From Cristatella mucedo (Eukaryota > Bryozoa > Phylactolaemata > Cristatellidae), in the NCBI GenBank assembly GCA_009760855.2, contig WPIO01000032.1, forward strand, positions 2,859,001 through 2,923,000: a stretch of DNA of 64,000 nt, read 5' to 3'. Below the pieces are notes generated by a model. That model saw nothing but the letters and a program-made list of their open reading frames with translations, had not been told where the DNA came from and made no database searches. The position numbers were made by a program, and so were the translations under genes. Shown here one piece after another: positions 59,481 to 64,000 of the stretch (its first letter is position 1; the number at the start of each line of letters is the position of its first letter).

Positions 59481-61412
59481 TAAATGTAAAGTGGTTGATA
59501 TCGATTTATTTCCAAGAATTATTATGGACTCACCAAGTCCCAATTAGTAGGTCACACCTACTGAGTGTGGCAGCCCATCAGCAGGAATTCTTGTACGCTG
59601 CTTTAAGGTACGCATGCACGTAGGTTGGATGACTTGGTATCTAATAATATGAGCCCAAGCACGTCGTCGTACAACTCGTCAGACAATCTCCTCCCCGCAG
59701 TTATACTAAAATGGAGGCCCTGTGTATGTTTATTATAGGAAAGACAAGCATGCTAGTCAAAATGATACCACAGTGGCATGTACACACCAGAGACGGGACT
59801 GTAGGCTAGATCAGAGTCCACAGCTTATTCTGTGTCGTGCACTAAAAGACTATAAACATGCATTAGCTGCTAGCTGGTTTTAGATGCGGGAGGCATCTCG
59901 TCCCGACGTAGTTCTTCACAAGTGCCATTCTTTCACAGTTCGTGTCGTCGTGCTTGATCGTACTCGTACGACTACTTGAAACTTAATCACAAACCGTGGC
60001 ATTTCCTTTGTAAAGACCATGAATTCAGAGCATCACCTTGTAATTGGGACACACTTCTACAGTTCACTCACATTCAAGGCTTACGCTTCCACACTCACGG
60101 CTACCCCAATCTAAGCGAAATGCCATGGCACCAGCAACGCTGCTACCATACGGCTGTTCCACCCATTTGCACTAGTTTTAACTTCAACATCACATAACCT
60201 GGCACAGGCGTATCCATTGCGAGAATGTCTCTCAGCAAATAACTACAGGAACAAAGCAATAATCTGCATAACCTCAAAAAGATTCAACCGATTTGCTCGA
60301 TCAATGGTTTGATAGTAATTTGATAGTTGATGGGATGGCCAGCTTTTGGTAGGGGAAGCAAATGCGATCTTTTAGATTCCGTATATGGGTGCTTCGTGCA
60401 CTACGGCTGCTATGACTTGCATCGACCGCAGCCCTTTCTCATAACTGGTAGCCGGGTGAGTCACGTATCGGTTGCAGGAATTTATCATAACCGGCTACCA
60501 GGAGAGTAACTTCGAATATCTCGAAGGCTTCGGGGTTCAATGCCAAGAGCAGCAGCAGGCCACTACACGAGTGTGTGCATATGCTCCCTTCGAGCACAAG
60601 CACGTGCAGCACAAGCCAAAGAAAGGGGTCACAGGGCACGGCCGAAACGCCCTCCAACTGTGCAGTCCCCACTACGGTATCAGCAACCGGCTAAGCCGAT
60701 ACTGAAGCTGCAATGATGTGGGAAGGAGGCCGCAGCTGGCCGACTCCAACTGCTGAGTACCAGGTGACCGTGCACTGTCCTTCGATGATGCTAAGGAAAG
60801 TGCAATTAGTCGCGGTTCAACTGCAATCAGCTCATCTGCTTCAGGCAGCTACAGACTGCAAAGACAATGGATACTTACCCGTGTCTGTTGCCTTGTCAGC
60901 GATTCGATTTCGAAAGAAAAACATAGCCCACAGGTGACCTAATAAGTTAGGGAACAGCAAGAGCAATTTGGTTACCATCAATGCTATGGCCATTTGGTGC
61001 CTCGTTTAGGTCACTGTGGTAAAATTGGCTTGACAGTCTGCAGAAGCAGTAGTTAGGAACAAGTACTCTTGCTAGCAGCACGTGCCGGAAGTGCTAATTA
61101 ACTTCGGGTTGCTGCTGATTTTCGCATAGGCAGTCGACAGCACAACTCGTTGGAGGCATTCTAGCTCTAAATTGGCACTGCGAATAAATTAACTTTCTGC
61201 ATTTACCAAAAACACACCGACATCGTTGGGTCGGAGACCGTATATCACCAGACCCGGGTCATATATTGTAAATGTCATAAGGAAATATGTATGCTAGTCT
61301 AATATGTAATTTACAGGCATTATTTTAATCGTTTGCTGCCAAGATAGAGGCCACAGTGCTCGACATAATGTCTGTTTCCCCGGAAGCAGAATATCACGAC
61401 TACAATCATGCT
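59481..61412. other. Intergenic, hairpin at 60,444
   Basis: No gene supported. A perfect inverted repeat CTGGTAGCCGG / CCGGCTACCAG lies at about 60,445-60,455 and 60,491-60,501. Confidence 0.45.
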
Positions 61413-61568
61413 AGCCTTGGTTTGGCCCAGGGTTTTAGGTGCTTGCCATCTTGACCAAGGTAAAGGTGTTTTGCCTTTGTCGACCGAGGTCTAGGACTCG
61501 GGCCTAGCGGCATATGTGAAGTGAATGGCTTGAGATAAGTTCTTTTAAGGGGTAATACAAGTAAATTA
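61413..61568 (+). mobile_element. SINE family 2, degenerate
   Basis: Head TTGGTTTGGCCCAGGGTTTT, CTTGACCAAGGTAAAGGTG, box B-like GTCTAGGACTCGGGCC, tail GTGAAGTGAATGGCTTGAGA. Confidence 0.65.
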
Positions 61569-61744
61569 CATACATATTTTTGCATGATAGTCACAGAACA
61601 ACCGGTGTCTCAGAGTCACATTCGGAGACTTTCGGGTTTGTGCAGTGCAGGCACGATGTCTGCAGCTCAATTGGCTCACGGCAGTCACAGAAATCTCCTT
61701 GCCTAATGTAACTAGTTCCACGGTGACCTGCTTTCCAGGCGACC

Positions 61745-61880
61745 ATGCTTGTTGACTCCGTGCATGCAATCACCCACCAATTAACATGCTCCCTTTCCAT
61801 AATATGTGGGCAGTGGGCCTAGAAAGGGATTCGGTTCTCTTAGGGTGCTATACAAATGTCTCATCATTATTATTACAAGA
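61745..61880 (+). mobile_element. LINE family A tail fragment
   Basis: ACTCCGTGCATGCAATCACC, GTGGGCCTAGAAAGGGATTC, GTTCTCTTAGGGTGCTATAC and (ATT)n. Confidence 0.65.
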
Positions 61881-61930
61881 CCATGCCCATTCTGGCTGTA
61901 CGATGCATTCACATGAACGTGCACAAGTTG

Positions 61931-61970
61931 ATACGTCAGCTTCGGTTAAGATACGTCAGCTTCGGTTAAG
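61931..61970 (+). repeat. Perfect 20-bp tandem duplication
   Basis: The 20-mer ATACGTCAGCTTCGGTTAAG occurs twice in a row without a mismatch, so it is recent. Confidence 0.95.
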
Positions 61971-62085
61971 AGGTTATGTACCAGAGCCACGTGAAGGCAG
62001 GCAATAGAACAAGCAAGCACTACCAAACTAGCAAACGTCAGTACACAAGTAGATATATTGGCCGTGAGCCCAAACTTGCACATGC

Positions 62086-62096
62086 GCAAACACGCA

Positions 62097-62150
<54 letters not shown>

Positions 62151-62290
62151 CACACCAAACACACACACCAAACACCCACACATGCGTGCGCGGGCACACA
62201 CACGCGCGAGCACACACACACACACACACATACGCATGCACACACACACAGACGTACACACAAACACACGTGCGCGAGAACACACACAGA
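62086..62290 (+). repeat. (CA)n microsatellite, imperfect
   Basis: (CA)n 62,104-62,154 is followed by imperfect CA/CG/AAACACAC blocks to 62,290. Overlapping frames encoding His/Thr or Cys/Val repeats are artefacts. Confidence 0.95.
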
Positions 62291-63129
62291 TGCACGAGTG
62301 GCACGTACACTGCCGGTACGGAGACAGATCAATGAGTTTGCTACGTGGCTGCTAGGCAGGCAGTTCTGCTTCGAAGGGTACCCTGAGCTCGGCTCGAATA
62401 GTGGCCGAAGCAGCTAACGTCACTAGCATCAATAACGGCCATCATCTAGAGCTATGAAAACGAGCTGAGCCAAGCAGCTGCTGAGGTAGAACAAAGACAG
62501 CCAAGCAACGAATGTGAGCGCTCGTGTGGCCTGCCTGGCTGCCACCTAGCCTGGTTGCACGGCTTTCACTAATGGCAAGATCGATAACTGGGGGGCTCTG
62601 GATATCGATCAATTTGCCTCCACTGACTGCATAGTTGCTAATTCACGGATGAATGGATGGCATTAAATCAAGCTGGCAGCCAGAGCCCCCAGTGTTGCCT
62701 TCATACGGAGCCAGCGACGTGATTGAGAGGTCGACCAAAAGACACTGCGGACGAGAAAGAGACAAAGCCTACTGATGCTTTCTGCATTGCAGCATGCAGG
62801 CCCCGTGGGTAGAGCTGCTTAGATGAGGCCTCAGATGTGACTCCAGCACGGCTGCACCTACTCAAGCAGTAGCATCTCTGACAAGTGCTTTTGTATCACG
62901 TCATCGGACATTTTTGGTAAAAAGTCATCAACGTTGTAAGCCCAATGACCAGAATTTTCAAGTTCAGCTGCAGCAGCTGAGAAAACTAGAACCCTTGATG
63001 CTGCAGCTGAGACTTAACTGCACAGTATGATGTGTGGCCTTCATAGCCACAAAGGCCATCCAGCATGAGGAACTTGCTCAAACGGTCAGCTGCTAATTAC
63101 TGCAGAAAACAGACGTGTCGTCACTGGAG

Positions 63130-63132
<3 letters not shown>
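62291..63132. other. No feature recognised
   Basis: Unremarkable sequence; no exon, SINE or LINE seen. Confidence 0.45.
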
Positions 63133-63211
<79 letters not shown>

Positions 63212-63212
63212 A
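63133..63212 (+). repeat. (GA)n microsatellite with G run
   Basis: About 35 GA units followed by nine or so G. Confidence 0.95.
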
Positions 63213-64000
63213 ATACAGAGACTCTCGAGGTGGCAAAGAGGAGACAAAGAGCAAGCCAGGGAGCAGCATGCTAGAGCTGCATGTTAATACAGCCCTACCG
63301 AAATGCTGCCGCGTGCTAAGCAGTATCATGGAAGTGCAAGCATAAGACTATACACAGCAAAAGGTTGTTAGTGAGGATCACCAGCGCATAGTTTGACGAC
63401 CAATCGGAACGAAGTCGAGTGTTTAGCTGACAGAAACCTTTTTAGGTAGAATTAAAAAAGAAAATTAAGCGTAGCTGAGCATCGAGTCTGGTCAGCTGGC
63501 AGTATCAGCGCAGCACAGCCCCCCCCCCCTAGGAAGTGTGGATCAAATTTTCGAGGGAGCCACTATAAGCCACGTGTGTTAACAGTTCAGTAAACGCTAT
63601 GCATAGGTCGAGGATCACGAAGTCTGAGGCAGCAGGACTGTTGGATAGGGTCTTTAACGCTATGATGCAAGAGAGGTGCTCTTCTAAATTGATCAACATC
63701 AGCGTGGAATGCTGCTAGAGAGCCTGTCCTTGTCCAAGGATACTGCAGCTGAGTGCTCAGAAACAACCAGCAGCGAAACTGCAAACTAACGAATATGCTC
63801 GGATCCTAGGTCGTAGGTGAATACAACCGTGCTCTGGTGAATGGGTAAACCTTGACACAAGCATGCCTCACCAGAAGTGGTGGCTGGAATCCCACCTTTA
63901 CAGGTAAAGCAGTCATGTGGTCAGTGGTAATGGCCACAAGTTACAAGGTTTTACAGTCGGCTGGTAAAGCAATTACCTGCAATGCTGACTCCTTAAGTCA
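63213..64000. other. No feature recognised
   Basis: Short poly-C at 63,521-63,529; no gene seen to the window end. Confidence 0.45.

Overview
This window is eukaryotic and metazoan. It has multi-exon genes with GT-AG introns, long introns packed with non-LTR retrotransposons, tRNA-derived SINEs and Tc1/pogo-type DNA transposons, and many microsatellites. No operons, ribosome binding sites, CRISPR arrays or other prokaryotic features were seen. Coding exons are much more GC-rich than the introns. The species cannot be named from the sequence; an invertebrate is most likely, because the Abl kinase is clearly orthologous but diverged and its intron pattern is not the vertebrate one.

Region 1 (about 1-26,450, + strand): most of an ABL-family non-receptor tyrosine kinase gene. 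Eight exons can be joined in one open frame: 6393-6720, 6981-7137, 10193-10391, 11892-13028, 13215-13452, 14464-14684, 16238-16312 (a probable frame-neutral cassette) and 23320-24962. They encode the second half of SH3, SH2, the SH2-kinase linker, the whole kinase domain, a polyglutamine- and glycine-rich proline-motif tail and the C-terminal F-actin-binding domain, about 1,330 residues. The exon with the start codon and the first half of SH3 was not found and probably lies before base 1. The introns carry LINEs, SINEs and two Tc1-type transposase relics.

Region 2 (about 26,450-34,990): gene-poor DNA with LINE fragments in both orientations, a diverged tandem array of about 165-bp units (32.0-32.93 kb), and a LINE that was hit by both a SINE and another LINE.

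Region 3 (35,261-52,219, + strand): a second candidate gene of five exons whose splice phases all agree. It predicts a 280-residue secreted, cysteine-rich protein with a signal peptide, an eight-cysteine N-terminal region and a chitin-binding (peritrophin)-like cysteine pattern. No family was recognised with certainty. Its 14-kb second intron holds LINEs, SINEs, a foldback element with telomere-like repeats and a Tigger/pogo-like MITE.

Region 4 (52.2-64 kb): no convincing gene; transposon relics (including a 0.5-kb pogo-like element with inverted repeats and TA duplication), SINEs and microsatellites.

The repeat community is internally consistent. LINE family A has a 3' tail with a GCGCC...TTCTCT...GGGCGC core and (ATT)n. 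SINE family 2 has the same tail on a tRNA-like head, the signature of a SINE that borrows a LINE's machinery. SINE family 1 and LINE family B are the other abundant families. All functional statements rest on recognition by eye; no database search was run.
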